In this document: piece by piece, positions 55,375 to 64,000 of the stretch | Layout of the letters: each line of letters starts with the position of its first letter | Position numbering within the stretch: the stretch's first letter is position 1 | From: Glaciimonas sp. | GTDB lineage: Bacteria > Pseudomonadota > Gammaproteobacteria > Burkholderiales > Burkholderiaceae_D | DNA length: 64,000 bases | Reading direction: 5' to 3' | Assembly: GCA_012927585.1 (NCBI GenBank) | Contig: JABBOY010000042.1 | Coordinates: 124,001 to 188,000, forward strand | Program-made: the position numbers and the translations under genes | Notes under the pieces: generated by a model | Seen by the model: the letters and a program-made list of their open reading frames with translations, nothing else | Told to the model about the DNA's origin: nothing | The model's database searches: none

Positions 55375-57261
55375 GTGAACAACATGTTTTCCAAAACAGC
55401 AATTTGGGTGGTGATCGCCCTTGTGCTATTTACCGTATTCAAACAGTTCGATAGCCGTGGGCTGGCGGCCGGTGCTACACCTATTCAATATTCCGATTTT
55501 CTCGATGAGGTGAAGGCCCAGCGCATCAAGGATGTGGTTATCGAGGATCGCAGCATCATTGCGACCACAAGCGACGGCAAAAAAGTTAAGACTTCAGTTA
55601 CTTATCTAGACCGCGGTTTGATCGGCGACTTGGTCAACAATGGCGTCAAATTCGACATCAAGCAACCCGAAGAGCAGTCTTTCTTGTCGCAAATCTTCAT
55701 TTCCTGGTTCCCGATGTTGTTGCTGATTGGGGTATGGGTATTTTTCATGCGTCAAATGCAGGGAGGAGGCAAAGGCGGTGCCTTTTCTTTTGGTAAATCC
55801 AAAGCGCGTATGCTCGATGAAGCTAGCAATACGGTGACTTTTGGCGATGTGGCCGGTTGCGATGAGGCCAAGGAAGAAGTACAGGAGTTGGTCGATTTTC
55901 TGAAAGAGCCTGCCAGGTTCCAGAAATTGGGCGGCCGGATTCCGCGTGGTGTCCTATTGGTTGGGCCTCCAGGTACCGGCAAAACTTTGTTGGCGCGCGC
56001 CATTGCTGGCGAAGCGAAAGTACCTTTCTTTACAATTTCAGGTTCCGATTTCGTGGAGATGTTCGTCGGCGTGGGTGCGTCACGGGTACGTGACATGTTC
56101 GAAAATGCCAAAAAAAATGCGCCCTGCATTATTTTTATTGATGAAATTGATGCGGTCGGTCGTCATCGTGGTGCCGGCATGGGTGGCGGCAATGATGAGC
56201 GTGAACAAACCCTGAACCAGCTGCTGGTCGAGATGGATGGCTTCGAACCCAATGCCGGTGTCATTGTGATTGCAGCAACCAACCGTGCTGACGTTCTCGA
56301 CAAGGCACTCCTGCGCCCTGGCCGGTTTGATCGTCAAGTTGTGGTTGGCTTGCCTGACATTCGCGGTCGTGAACAGATCCTCATGGTGCATATGCGCAAA
56401 GTGCCGATCGCGCCCGACGTCAAGGCCGATATTCTGGCCCGCGGCACTCCCGGTTTTTCAGGTGCCGACCTGGCTAATCTGGTAAATGAAGCGGCACTCT
56501 TTGCCGCCCGCCGCAACAAGCGGTTGGTTGAAATGAATGATTTCGAGGATGCCAAGGATAAGATTGTAATGGGCCCCGAGCGCAAGTCTGCAGTCATGCG
56601 TGAAGAAGAACGCAGGAACACGGCTTTCCATGAATCGGGCCATGCGGTAGTGGCAAAATTGCTACCTAAAGCGGATCCAGTGCACAAAGTCACCATCATG
56701 CCGCGTGGTTTTGCGCTTGGCCTGACATGGCAATTGCCTGAGCATGATCGGGTCAATATGTACAAGGACAAGATGCTGGAGGAAATAGCTATCCTGTTTG
56801 GTGGCCGCATCTCGGAAGAAATTTTCATGCACCAGATGTCGACCGGCGCATCGAACGACTTTGAGCGCGCAACCAAGTTGGCCCGCGCCATGGTCACCCG
56901 TTACGGCATGTCCGAGTCCCTCGGCACCATGGTGTATGAGGATACAGAGCAAGATGCCTACTTTGGCCGCTCGTCTGCAAAGACAGTGTCCGAGGCGACG
57001 CAACAAAAAGTTGACACCGAGATTCGACGTATTCTGGATGAACAGTACGCACTCTCACGTAAACTGCTGGAAGATAATCGTGAAAAAGTCGAGATGATGG
57101 CCAAAACCTTGCTGGATTGGGAAACCATCGATGCCGACCAAATCAACGACATTATGGAAGGCAACGCGCCGCGTCCACCTAAAGATGGCATTCCGGCGAA
57201 GCGTTCTTCGTCCGACGGTCATTCCGGTGATATATCACCCACTGCAACTGCGCCCGCTTAA
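55375..57261 (+). CDS. ftsH: ATP-dependent zinc metalloprotease FtsH
   Basis: A 628-residue membrane AAA+ protease. The GTG at 55375 is chosen with AAAGGAG five bases upstream; the protein starts [25 protein letters not shown] (TM1). A periplasmic loop and TM2 ([20 protein letters not shown]) follow. AAA domain: Walker [22 protein letters not shown], Walker [38 protein letters not shown]. The Zn site is [13 protein letters not shown]. The upstream region has GCGCAAT/ATTGCGC inverted repeats (55291-55334). It degrades LpxC, SecY and damaged membrane proteins. A good terminator follows. Confidence 0.96.
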   Translation: MNNMFSKTAIWVVIALVLFTVFKQFDSRGLAAGATPIQYSDFLDEVKAQRIKDVVIEDRSIIATTSDGKKVKTSVTYLDRGLIGDLVNNGVKFDIKQPEEQSFLSQIFISWFPMLLLIGVWVFFMRQMQGGGKGGAFSFGKSKARMLDEASNTVTFGDVAGCDEAKEEVQELVDFLKEPARFQKLGGRIPRGVLLVGPPGTGKTLLARAIAGEAKVPFFTISGSDFVEMFVGVGASRVRDMFENAKKNAPCIIFIDEIDAVGRHRGAGMGGGNDEREQTLNQLLVEMDGFEPNAGVIVIAATNRADVLDKALLRPGRFDRQVVVGLPDIRGREQILMVHMRKVPIAPDVKADILARGTPGFSGADLANLVNEAALFAARRNKRLVEMNDFEDAKDKIVMGPERKSAVMREEERRNTAFHESGHAVVAKLLPKADPVHKVTIMPRGFALGLTWQLPEHDRVNMYKDKMLEEIAILFGGRISEEIFMHQMSTGASNDFERATKLARAMVTRYGMSESLGTMVYEDTEQDAYFGRSSAKTVSEATQQKVDTEIRRILDEQYALSRKLLEDNREKVEMMAKTLLDWETIDADQINDIMEGNAPRPPKDGIPAKRSSSDGHSGDISPTATAPA

Positions 57262-57302
57262 CAACATAAAGTTGTAGTCGCGCTGAGCCCAGATGTAATT
57301 AC

Positions 57303-57335
57303 AAGGGTGAGACTATTCGGTCTCACCCTTTTTTC
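57303..57335 (+). terminator. Intrinsic terminator after ftsH
   Basis: AAGGGTGAGAC (57303-57313) pairs perfectly with GTCTCACCCTT (57320-57330), followed by TTTTCT. It excludes a folP start at 57307 as a normal start. Confidence 0.88.
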
Positions 57336-57345
57336 TATGGTTAAT

Positions 57346-58185
57346 ATGAAAAATTACTTTCAATGTGGGCGTTATCGCTTGCCACTGCAGGAGAGCGCGC
57401 GGCCACTTGTTATGGGTGTGCTGAACGTCACCCCGGATTCTTTTTCGGATGGGGGGCAATATCATGCGTTTGAGTCTGCGCTGTCGCATGCTGAACAGAT
57501 GATTGCCGACGGTGTTGATATCATCGACATTGGCGGTGAAACCACACGTCCTGGCGCCAAAGTATTGCTTCTGGAAGTAGAATTGCAGCGCGTAATGCCG
57601 CTGGTCTACGCTTTGCGCGATTGTGGCAAGCCGATCTCAATTGATACTTACAAGCCAGAGGTCATGCGCCAAGCCTTGGCAGCAGGTGCCGACATGATTA
57701 ATGACATCAACGGTTTCCGCGCGGAGGGAGCTGTGGATGCCATTAAAGACAGCGATTGCGGATTGTGTGTGATGCACATGCAAAATCAGCCGCAAAATAT
57801 GCAGGATTATCCAAAATATACAAACCCTGTGGATGAGGTTATTTGTTTCCTACAGGAGCGTGTCGCGGTACTACAGGCAGCAGGTATTTCCCGATCACGG
57901 ATTTGCATTGATCCCGGTTTTGGTTTTGGCAAAACTTTGCCGCACAACGTGGCTTTACTCAAGAGCATCGCCGCGATACAGGAGGTGCTGGATTTACCTT
58001 TATTGGCTGGACTATCTCGCAAATCCATGCTGGGCGCAATAACCGGACAACCAGTTGAAAAACGGCTTGCCGGCAGCTTGGCTGCTGCTTTGGCCGCGGT
58101 CGCAAATGGTGCAAAGATAGTGCGCGTGCATGATGTCGCAGAAACAATTGACGCCCTTGCTGTATGGCAAGTCGCAACCCGATAA
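57346..58185 (+). CDS. folP: Dihydropteroate synthase
   Basis: A 279-residue enzyme that joins 6-hydroxymethyl-dihydropterin pyrophosphate to p-aminobenzoate in folate synthesis. The start at 57346 ([12 protein letters not shown]) or 57337 is likely, because an earlier in-frame ATG lies within the ftsH terminator. Signatures: [80 protein letters not shown] and [27 protein letters not shown], with the end [13 protein letters not shown]. It is followed by glmM after 20 bases, as in E. coli. Confidence 0.95.
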   Translation: MKNYFQCGRYRLPLQESARPLVMGVLNVTPDSFSDGGQYHAFESALSHAEQMIADGVDIIDIGGETTRPGAKVLLLEVELQRVMPLVYALRDCGKPISIDTYKPEVMRQALAAGADMINDINGFRAEGAVDAIKDSDCGLCVMHMQNQPQNMQDYPKYTNPVDEVICFLQERVAVLQAAGISRSRICIDPGFGFGKTLPHNVALLKSIAAIQEVLDLPLLAGLSRKSMLGAITGQPVEKRLAGSLAAALAAVANGAKIVRVHDVAETIDALAVWQVATR

Positions 58186-58205
58186 ATAGAATAATAAGGA
58201 TCAAT

Positions 58206-59537
58206 ATGTCGAGAAAATATTTCGGTACTGATGGTGTACGCGGTCGCGTGGGAGATGCACCGATTACCCCTGATTTTGTCATGCGGCTCGGTTATGCAGC
58301 AGGAAAAGTGCTCACCCAGACTGGGTTGACCGATACCAAGCCGGCAGTATTGATCGGCAAGGACACCCGCATTTCCGGTTATATGCTGGAGGCGGCCCTA
58401 GAGGCAGGATTTTCCGCCGCCGGCGTAGATGTAATGCTGGCAGGCCCGGTGCCGACACCTGCAGTAGCCTACCTGACGCGCGCACTGCGTTTGTCTGCCG
58501 GGGTTGTTATTTCCGCCTCCCATAATCCTTACTACGACAATGGGATCAAGTTTTTTTCTGCGCAGGGCAACAAATTGCCGGATGCAGTCGAGCAGGCAAT
58601 CGAAGCTGCGCTGGAGACTCCCATGTCCTGCGTATCTTCTGAAAAATTAGGTAAAGCACGCCGCATCGATGATGCGCAAGGTCGATATGTCGAGTTTTGT
58701 AAATCGACTTTTCCGAATGAGCTGGATTTGCGCGGGCTGAAAATTGTCCTCGACTGCGCTCATGGTGCTGCCTACCAGATTGCGCCACTGGTATTTCACG
58801 AGCTGGGGGCTGATGTCGTGACCATTGGAAACCAGCCTAACGGCTTGAATATCAATGACGGCTTTGGAGCCACCTCGCCCGAGGCATTGATGGTTGCCGT
58901 GCGCGCCCATCAGGCCGATCTAGGCATTGCACTGGATGGCGATGCCGATCGTTTGCTTATGGCCGACGCTAGCGGGTGCCTGTATAACGGTGATCAATTG
59001 TTATATTTGATGGTCAAGGATCGATTAAAAAATGGGCCAGTGAACGGAGCGGTCGGTACTCTGATGACCAATATGGCACTGGAAATTGCCTTGAAAAAAA
59101 TGGGTGTCGGTTTTGCCCGTGCCAAGGTGGGTGATCGCTACGTGCTTGAAGTGCTGCGGGAACGTGGCTGGATTCTGGGTGGCGAAGGTTCTGGCCATCT
59201 ACTATTTCTTGATAAACAGACGACAGGCGATGGCATTGTTTCAGCCTTGCAAGTTCTTTCCGCCCTGAAACGCAGCGGTTTGACGCTGGCGCAGTCGGTG
59301 GCTGACCTCCCGTTATTCCCGCAGGTTTTAATCAATGTCAAAGTACCGGTCGGTTTCGATTGGCTGAAAAATGTTGAAATGGTGGCCGAGAAAGAAAAAG
59401 TGGAGCGTGAATTGGGTGACAACGGTCGTGTGCTGATTCGCGCGTCTGGCACCGAGCCACTGATACGTGTGATGGTTGAGGCTAAAAACGCGGATTTGGC
59501 GCAACAGATGGCGCATCGGATTGCCGAGAAAATATGA
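58206..59537 (+). CDS. glmM: Phosphoglucosamine mutase
   Basis: A 443-residue mutase that converts glucosamine-6-phosphate to glucosamine-1-phosphate for UDP-GlcNAc synthesis. The ATG at 58206 follows AAGGA and gives [16 protein letters not shown]. Active-site phosphoserine is in [19 protein letters not shown]; the metal loop is [13 protein letters not shown]; the sugar-binding loop is [10 protein letters not shown]; the phosphate-binding loop is [15 protein letters not shown]. It is co-oriented with ftsH and folP. Confidence 0.96.
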   Translation: MSRKYFGTDGVRGRVGDAPITPDFVMRLGYAAGKVLTQTGLTDTKPAVLIGKDTRISGYMLEAALEAGFSAAGVDVMLAGPVPTPAVAYLTRALRLSAGVVISASHNPYYDNGIKFFSAQGNKLPDAVEQAIEAALETPMSCVSSEKLGKARRIDDAQGRYVEFCKSTFPNELDLRGLKIVLDCAHGAAYQIAPLVFHELGADVVTIGNQPNGLNINDGFGATSPEALMVAVRAHQADLGIALDGDADRLLMADASGCLYNGDQLLYLMVKDRLKNGPVNGAVGTLMTNMALEIALKKMGVGFARAKVGDRYVLEVLRERGWILGGEGSGHLLFLDKQTTGDGIVSALQVLSALKRSGLTLAQSVADLPLFPQVLINVKVPVGFDWLKNVEMVAEKEKVERELGDNGRVLIRASGTEPLIRVMVEAKNADLAQQMAHRIAEKI

Positions 59538-59614
59538 ACTCAAAATTATTCTGGATTATTCGTTCATGATGTCGAGCTTGAATAAGCATCTGCGGTTACG
59601 GCTTTCCTGAAAAC

Positions 59615-60580
59615 CTAACCGCACCCGGCTGCAAGCTTGATTTCTTCAAGAACCAGCGCTTGCACTGCCGGGTGCAGCCCCAGAGCGACGTGGCCGATTC
59701 CCGGTATTGCAATATTTTTTGCGCCAGGCAGATGGCATGATCGTTGCGGCGCTACGATGTTGTCGTGCAGCGAATAGATGGAAGTAATCAGCGCGCGGCT
59801 GGCGGTATCTTCCGAGCCGGCTAAATTGCGCAACCATTCGGAAGGCTGACCGTGCTCCGCATCGCCACACCATCGCATCTGCAGACTGTTGATGCCAATC
59901 GAAAAATTCGCCAGCACAGTGCCATGATGCGGGGCGCCAACAGTAATGATTTTTGCAATCCTGCGGCCGCTGCACTGACGCAGATATGCCCGTGCAACCA
60001 GTCCACCCATGCTATGCGCCAAGATGATAATTTGCTCTTGCCCGGTTGCTTTGCAGAGGTTTTCCACCGCTTGGTCAACGCCGGCGAGATAGTCGTCAAT
60101 TCCACCCAATAGCGGCTCCAGGTCGACCGCCTTGTGACTTATATGCCTCTGTACCAAGCGCCGACGCATGCAGTGCCAATAGCCGCTATTGCAGCCATAT
60201 CCATGAATTAGCAATACCGGCAATCCAATCGCCTGTGATGCAATAGCGCCGGAAAATGATCGGAATGGCATATGCCACGAAGTCACCAACATGCTGGCGC
60301 AGAACTCTTGCAGCAATAAGTGCATGGCCGTTTTCAAAGCAATCCGTGGTTCTACTGGTAATGGTGAGCGGTGGCGGTAGGCAATGAGAAAAGTGTTGGC
60401 GATCAACATAAAGCGTACCCATACGACTATGCCGAAACTCAATATCCATGCCAAGGGAATGCTGCCGACAAGAAAGAAATCACGCAGCAGCATGTACAGC
60501 CCAACGCTTAGGACAATCTGCAAGACAATCAAAACTTGCGTGAGGAATGTAATCATAAAAGCCCAGTTCGACCACATCAA
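59615..60580 (-). CDS. Membrane-anchored alpha/beta-hydrolase (triacylglycerol lipase/esterase, PGAP1-like)
   Basis: A 321-residue protein. Two hydrophobic segments near the N-terminus (residues about 9-30 and 38-63) anchor it; the catalytic domain follows. Marks: GLPVLLIHGYGCNSGYWHCMRRRL (oxyanion region), nucleophile elbow IILAHSMGGLVARAYLRQ, ITVGAPHHGTVLA, a likely catalytic Asp in SLHDNIV and His in IPGIGHVALGLHP. It is probably an esterase or lipase acting at the membrane or in the periplasm. It is convergent with glmM. The substrate cannot be told from sequence. Confidence 0.85.
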   Translation of the reverse strand: MMWSNWAFMITFLTQVLIVLQIVLSVGLYMLLRDFFLVGSIPLAWILSFGIVVWVRFMLIANTFLIAYRHRSPLPVEPRIALKTAMHLLLQEFCASMLVTSWHMPFRSFSGAIASQAIGLPVLLIHGYGCNSGYWHCMRRRLVQRHISHKAVDLEPLLGGIDDYLAGVDQAVENLCKATGQEQIIILAHSMGGLVARAYLRQCSGRRIAKIITVGAPHHGTVLANFSIGINSLQMRWCGDAEHGQPSEWLRNLAGSEDTASRALITSIYSLHDNIVAPQRSCHLPGAKNIAIPGIGHVALGLHPAVQALVLEEIKLAAGCG

Positions 60581-60702
60581 GGTAGTGATTGCTTAAATAC
60601 GATTTATCTTATGCGAGTTTACAAAGGGATATGTTATTAAATCACTTAATTCCTGCGCCGGTTCTTTTATACATTCCCAATAATTTGCAATGAAAATCAC
60701 CT
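60581..60702. other. Intergenic stretch before the IS4-type remnant
   Basis: No gene or structured element recognised. A minus-strand 90-codon frame (60593-60865) runs through the transposon remnant and has no known family, so it is not called. Confidence 0.5.
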
Positions 60703-61247
60703 GTGTCCGGTTAATGTAGGAATCGATCATCTGAAAGCCTGGACTGGCATGGCTTTCCACGGTTTCAGGGCGGCGTCGACTTGAACGTGAAAGGGCTTTC
60801 CTGCGCTTCTCTCTGGGCATTAAACTCAGGGGGCAAGATGTACGCCGGCAAGACACTGTTTGCACAACGTATTGCGTTTCTGCCGTGGACGACTTTCAAT
60901 CGCATCGTCACCCGCTACAGCGGTGAGCGCCGGGTGCGGACACTGACGTGCACCGAATTTCGCATCCTGGCGTTCACGCAATTGACTTGTCGCGAGAGTC
61001 TTCACGATATCGAAGTGGGTCCGGCCGCGCACGGCAAGCTGTATCACATTTGCCGTGCCGTTTACTGCCCTGCTGGCGATCGTTAAAAAACGCAATCTGC
61101 ACGCTTCGCCCTACACTTTGCTACCGATATTGGCGGTGTCCGTTTTCGAGAAAACCCAGTAACAGCAAGTCTTTGCGGGCAACCCTATCACTTCAATACA
61201 GAACATTTTTTTAACCACTTGAATTTATCCAGTTTTTAACCGGAACT
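60703..61247 (+). mobile_element. Candidate internally deleted IS4-family element
   Basis: It encloses the deleted transposase gene (60838-61162). TCCGGTTAA at 60706-60714 and its reverse complement TTAACCGGA at 61236-61244 are candidate terminal repeats. Exact ends and a target duplication are not certain. It lies between the lipase gene and the nirB promoter region. Confidence 0.5.
60838..61162 (+). pseudogene. IS4-family (DUF4372-type) transposase, large internal deletion
   Basis: The ATG at 60838 starts MYAGKTLFAQRIAFLPWTTF and continues NRIVTRYSGERRVRTLTCTEFRILAFTQLTCRESLHDIEV..KLYH, the DUF4372 N-terminal part of IS4-family transposases. At about 61050 the sequence jumps, in a different frame, to VPFTALLAIVKKRNLHASPYTLLPILAVSVFEKTQ and a stop at 61160-61162, which is the normal C-terminus of the same family. 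The central DDE catalytic part, some 250 residues, is missing. It cannot be active by itself. Confidence 0.85.
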
Positions 61248-61387
61248 AATGGCGCAGTAATGCGATTGCGCAAGCCGGATAAGGGTTATTTTTGTGCGCC
61301 GCACGATTTGAGTGTGATCGCTTGCGATAAATGCCCTTTAAGAGTGCAAATTTGCATTTTGCAGCGGCCATGCACCACGACGCGCAC

Positions 61388-61403
61388 TGGCATCAATTTT
61401 GCT
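61388..61403 (+). promoter_or_regulatory. Candidate sigma-54 promoter for nirB
   Basis: TGGCATCAATTTTGCT matches the -24/-12 consensus, with GG (61389-61390) and GC (61401-61402) ten bases apart. A GTGCG-C-CGCAC palindrome lies upstream at 61293-61303. Transcription would start about 12 bases downstream of the GC, leaving a short leader to the ATG at 61440. Confidence 0.5.
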
Positions 61404-61439
61404 CAAGTAAAGCCAACAGACATTTATTTGGGGATCGCG

Positions 61440-63881
61440 ATGCAGAAGTTGAAACTGGTAATGGTCGGCAATGGCATGGCAGGCGTGCGCACGCTCGAAG
61501 AGCTGCGCAAGATCGCTCCCGATATTTATGACATTACCGTGTTCGGTGCCGAACCTTATGCCAATTACAACCGCATCCTGTTGTCGCCGGTGCTGGCCGG
61601 CGAGCAAACCGTGCAGGACATCATGCTGAACGACATCGATTGGTATGTGGAAAATGACATCACGCTGCATCTGGGTAAAAAGATTATCAAGATCGATCGC
61701 CTCAAGCGTCAGGTGATCGCGGAAGACGGCACAGTCGCCGAATATGACCGCCTGTTGCTGGCGACCGGCTCCAATCCGTTCATGCTGCCGGTGCCGGGCA
61801 AGGATTTGCAAGGCGTGATCGCCTATCGCGACATCGCCGACACCAACGCGATGATAGACGCGGCGACCAAGTACAAACATGCGATCGTCATCGGCGGCGG
61901 CTTGCTCGGTCTGGAAGCGGCCAACGGCTTGAAACTGCGCGGCATGGATGTCACCGTAGTCCATTTGCCGCACTGGCTGATGGAGCGCCAACTGGATGAA
62001 GTCGCGGGCAAGATGCTGCAGAAATCGCTGGAAGATCGCGGCCTGCATTTCTTGCTGGGCAAAAATACCGAAGCCATCATCGGCGACGAAGGTGAGGGGA
62101 AAAGCGGTCACGTAAAAGCGATTCGTTTCACCGATGGGCTGGAAATTCCGGCGCAACTGATCGTGATGGCAGTCGGCATCCGTCCCAACACCGCGCTGGC
62201 GGAATCGGCCGGCATCTATTGCAATCGCGGCATTGTCGTCAATGACACGATGCAGACCTACGACCCGCGCATTTATTCGGTCGGCGAGTGCGTCAACCAC
62301 CGCGGCAATGTATATGGGCTGGTCGCACCGCTGTTCGACATGGCCAAGGTCTGCGCCAACCATCTGGCCAATTTCGGCATCGGTCGTTATCAGGGTTCGG
62401 TCACCTCGACCAAGCTGAAAGTGACCGGCATCGATCTGTTTTCGGCTGGCGATTTTACCGGCGGCGAAGGCACCGAAGAAATCATCTTGTCGGACCCGAT
62501 AGGCGGCGTCTACAAGAAACTGGTATTGAAGGACGACAAGCTGATCGGTGCCTGCCTGTATGGCGATACGGTGGACGGCAGTTGGTACTTCAAGCTGCTG
62601 CGTGAAAGCCGGGCAATTGCCGAAATCCGCGACAGCCTGATGTTCGGCGAATCGAACACCGGCGACGCCGGCCATGAAGGCTTCACCAAGGCCGCATCGA
62701 TGCCGGACAGCGCCGAAGTGTGCGGCTGCAATGGCGTGTGCAAAGGCACCATCGTCAAGGCGATCAAGGAACACGGCTTGTTCACGCTGGAAGATGTGCG
62801 CAAGCACACCAAGGCATCGGCCTCGTGCGGCTCCTGCACCGGACTGGTCGAGCAGATCATCATGTCCACTGTCGGCGCCGATTATTCCGTTTCCAGCAAA
62901 GCCAAGCCGCTGTGCGATTGCACCGATCACACCCATCAGGAAGTGCGCGACGCGATCAGGGTCGAAAAATTCCTGAGCATCGCCAAGACTATGGAAATGA
63001 TGGCCTGGCGCACGCCCAACGGCTGCACCAAATGCCGCCCTGCGATTAACTATTACGTGCTGTCGACCTGGCCGCACGAAGCCCGTGACGATCCGCAATC
63101 GCGCTACATCAACGAGCGGGCACACGCCAACATCCAGAAAGACGGCACCTATTCGGTTATTCCGCGCATGTGGGGCGGCGTGACCAACGCATCCGATCTG
63201 CGCCGCATCGCCGACGTGGCCGATAAATACGCGATTCCAACCATCAAGGTTACCGGCGGCCAGCGCATAGACTTGCTCGGCGTGAAAAAAGCGGATTTGC
63301 CGGGAGTCTGGAAAGACCTCGGCATGCCGAACGGCGCAGCTTATGCGAAGGCATTGCGCACTGTGAAAACTTGCGTCGGCAGCGAATGGTGCCGCTTCGG
63401 CACGCAGGATTCGACTTTAATGGGGCAGCAGCTGGAGCGCGAATTATGTCGCATGTACGCGCCGCACAAGGTCAAGATCGCAGTCTCCGGTTGCCCGCGT
63501 AATTGCGCCGAATCGGGCATCAAGGACGTCGGTGTAATCGGTGTTGATTCAGGTTGGGAAATTTACGTCGGCGGTAACGGCGGCATCAAGACCGAAGTCG
63601 CGCAGTTCTTCGTCAAGGTCAAGACCCATGCCGAAGTGCTGGAATATGCCGGCGCTTTCCTGCAGCTATACCGCGAAGAAGGCTGGTATCTGGAGCGTAC
63701 CGTGCATTATCTGGGACGCGTCGGTCTCGACCATGCAAAGAAAAATGTGCTGAAAGACGAGGCCAACCGCAAAGCGCTGTACCAACGCCTGCTGTTCTCG
63801 CTAGACGGCGAGGTCGACCCTTGGCTTGAGCCAGAGAAGGCGCTGGTTGACATGCGCCAGTTCGTGGCGCTGTCGGTCTGA
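61440..63881 (+). CDS. nirB: Nitrite reductase [NAD(P)H] large subunit
   Basis: An 813-residue assimilatory-type siroheme enzyme that reduces nitrite to ammonium. The ATG at 61440 gives MQKLKLVMVGNGMAGVRTLEEL (FAD/NAD domain). A second dinucleotide site reads AIVIGGGLLGLEAANGLKLRGMDVTVVH. Two BFD-like [2Fe-2S] regions follow: CGCNGVCKGTIVKAI with CGSCTGLVEQI (about 430-500), and a second cysteine set around NGCTKCRPAINYYV. The siroheme/4Fe-4S domain has the CVGSEWCRFGTQDS and SGCPRNCAESGIKDVGVIG cysteines. The length fits NirB (about 810-850). The NirD partner would be expected downstream. A sigma-54-like promoter is upstream. Confidence 0.95.
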   Translation: MQKLKLVMVGNGMAGVRTLEELRKIAPDIYDITVFGAEPYANYNRILLSPVLAGEQTVQDIMLNDIDWYVENDITLHLGKKIIKIDRLKRQVIAEDGTVAEYDRLLLATGSNPFMLPVPGKDLQGVIAYRDIADTNAMIDAATKYKHAIVIGGGLLGLEAANGLKLRGMDVTVVHLPHWLMERQLDEVAGKMLQKSLEDRGLHFLLGKNTEAIIGDEGEGKSGHVKAIRFTDGLEIPAQLIVMAVGIRPNTALAESAGIYCNRGIVVNDTMQTYDPRIYSVGECVNHRGNVYGLVAPLFDMAKVCANHLANFGIGRYQGSVTSTKLKVTGIDLFSAGDFTGGEGTEEIILSDPIGGVYKKLVLKDDKLIGACLYGDTVDGSWYFKLLRESRAIAEIRDSLMFGESNTGDAGHEGFTKAASMPDSAEVCGCNGVCKGTIVKAIKEHGLFTLEDVRKHTKASASCGSCTGLVEQIIMSTVGADYSVSSKAKPLCDCTDHTHQEVRDAIRVEKFLSIAKTMEMMAWRTPNGCTKCRPAINYYVLSTWPHEARDDPQSRYINERAHANIQKDGTYSVIPRMWGGVTNASDLRRIADVADKYAIPTIKVTGGQRIDLLGVKKADLPGVWKDLGMPNGAAYAKALRTVKTCVGSEWCRFGTQDSTLMGQQLERELCRMYAPHKVKIAVSGCPRNCAESGIKDVGVIGVDSGWEIYVGGNGGIKTEVAQFFVKVKTHAEVLEYAGAFLQLYREEGWYLERTVHYLGRVGLDHAKKNVLKDEANRKALYQRLLFSLDGEVDPWLEPEKALVDMRQFVALSV

Positions 63882-63902
63882 ATTAACTACAGCAAAAAAC
63901 AA

Positions 63903-63965
63903 GGAGTATTTCTAAAAAACACTTATAAATAATGCGGAGAAGCAGTGCTTTTTTTACATACATCC
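63903..63965 (-). repeat. Palindromic intergenic repeat, copy 6
   Basis: On the minus strand it begins GGATGTATGTAAAAAAAGC, has CTTCTCCGCATTATT at the centre and ends AGAAATACTCC (63 bp). It starts 21 bp after the nirB stop. Confidence 0.65.
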
Positions 63966-63988
63966 ATCTAGTATAATAAAGATCTACA

Positions 63989-64000
63989 ATGTCGAATCAA
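63989..64000 (+). CDS. Possible start of the next gene (first four codons only)
   Basis: ATG at 63989 followed by codons for Ser-Asn-Gln to the window end. A TATAAT at 63972-63977 lies only 11 bases before it, so the transcript would have a very short leader. nirD is the expected gene after nirB, but four codons are not enough to say. Confidence 0.3.

Noticed and set aside
57307-57345. Earlier folP start
   Set aside because: It lies in the ftsH terminator hairpin, so translation from there is unlikely.
61260-61439. 60-residue N-terminal extension of NirB
   Set aside because: The extension crosses the sigma-54-like promoter and NirB proteins start at the MQKLKLVMVGNG-like text.
61338-63125. 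595-codon antisense frame opposite nirB
   Set aside because: Although long, it is the complement of a high-GC gene with clear NirB motifs; the translated text is low in family signal and histidine-rich as expected for a shadow.

Overview
The window reads as chromosomal DNA of a betaproteobacterium of the order Burkholderiales, most probably an Oxalobacteraceae relative (Herminiimonas/Collimonas type). This is inferred from the protein families (DUF3138-type porin, MocR-regulated polyamine cluster, TTG-started carA, the rlmE-ftsH-folP-glmM order) and not from any rRNA gene, because none is present. About fifty genes are supported. No tRNA, rRNA, CRISPR array or prophage was seen.

Layout. 1-14.5 kb is a polyamine uptake and catabolism cluster: a class-III aminotransferase cut by the window edge, a MocR regulator, PuuD, PuuA, SpuC, a PotFGHI-type ABC importer, an outer-membrane DUF3138 porin and PuuC. 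14.7-18 kb holds an orphan tungstate-type binding protein, exopolyphosphatase and a histone-H1-like protein. 18-28.6 kb (minus strand) is a chemotaxis operon: MCP-like protein, cheY, STAS protein, cheA, two near-duplicate MCPs, cheW, cheR, cheD, cheB. 29-36 kb is the accessory part: an OlsB-like acyltransferase, a secreted phosphoesterase, another MCP, an IS3 remnant and transposon-like inverted repeats. 35.8-45.2 kb is the phosphate block (sixA, ppk, pstSCAB, phoU, phoBR). 45.3-48.7 kb has an iron-binding protein, a patatin lipoprotein, an NlpC/P60 hydrolase and a heme-binding-like protein. 48.9-59.5 kb is housekeeping (carAB, greA, yhbY, rlmE, ftsH, folP, glmM). 59.6-64 kb has a lipase, an internally deleted IS4-type transposase and nirB.

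How it fits together. The phosphate theme extends well beyond the pst block. PhoB-box-like direct repeats (two 7-mers with 11-bp period) followed exactly 10 bp later by a -10-like hexamer precede pstS, ppk, ppx, the OlsB-like gene and the secreted phosphoesterase. The window therefore shows a plausible Pho regulon: phosphate uptake, polyphosphate synthesis and breakdown, phosphate scavenging and phosphate-free ornithine lipid. The polyamine cluster has MocR-type operator candidates (three TAAAGTGGT repeats) and terminators that would set different levels for its parts.

Most unusual signals: (1) a family of six 60-66 bp palindromic repeats with GGAGTAT...ATACTCC ends and a CTCCGCATA-like centre, all placed at 3' ends of genes and often between convergent genes; (2) a 49-bp perfect inverted repeat at 29884-29932 and 35645-35693, flanked on both outer sides by TTCAT, bounding a 5.8-kb segment with a phosphoesterase and an MCP but no recognisable transposase; (3) the shared Pho promoter architecture at five unlinked places.
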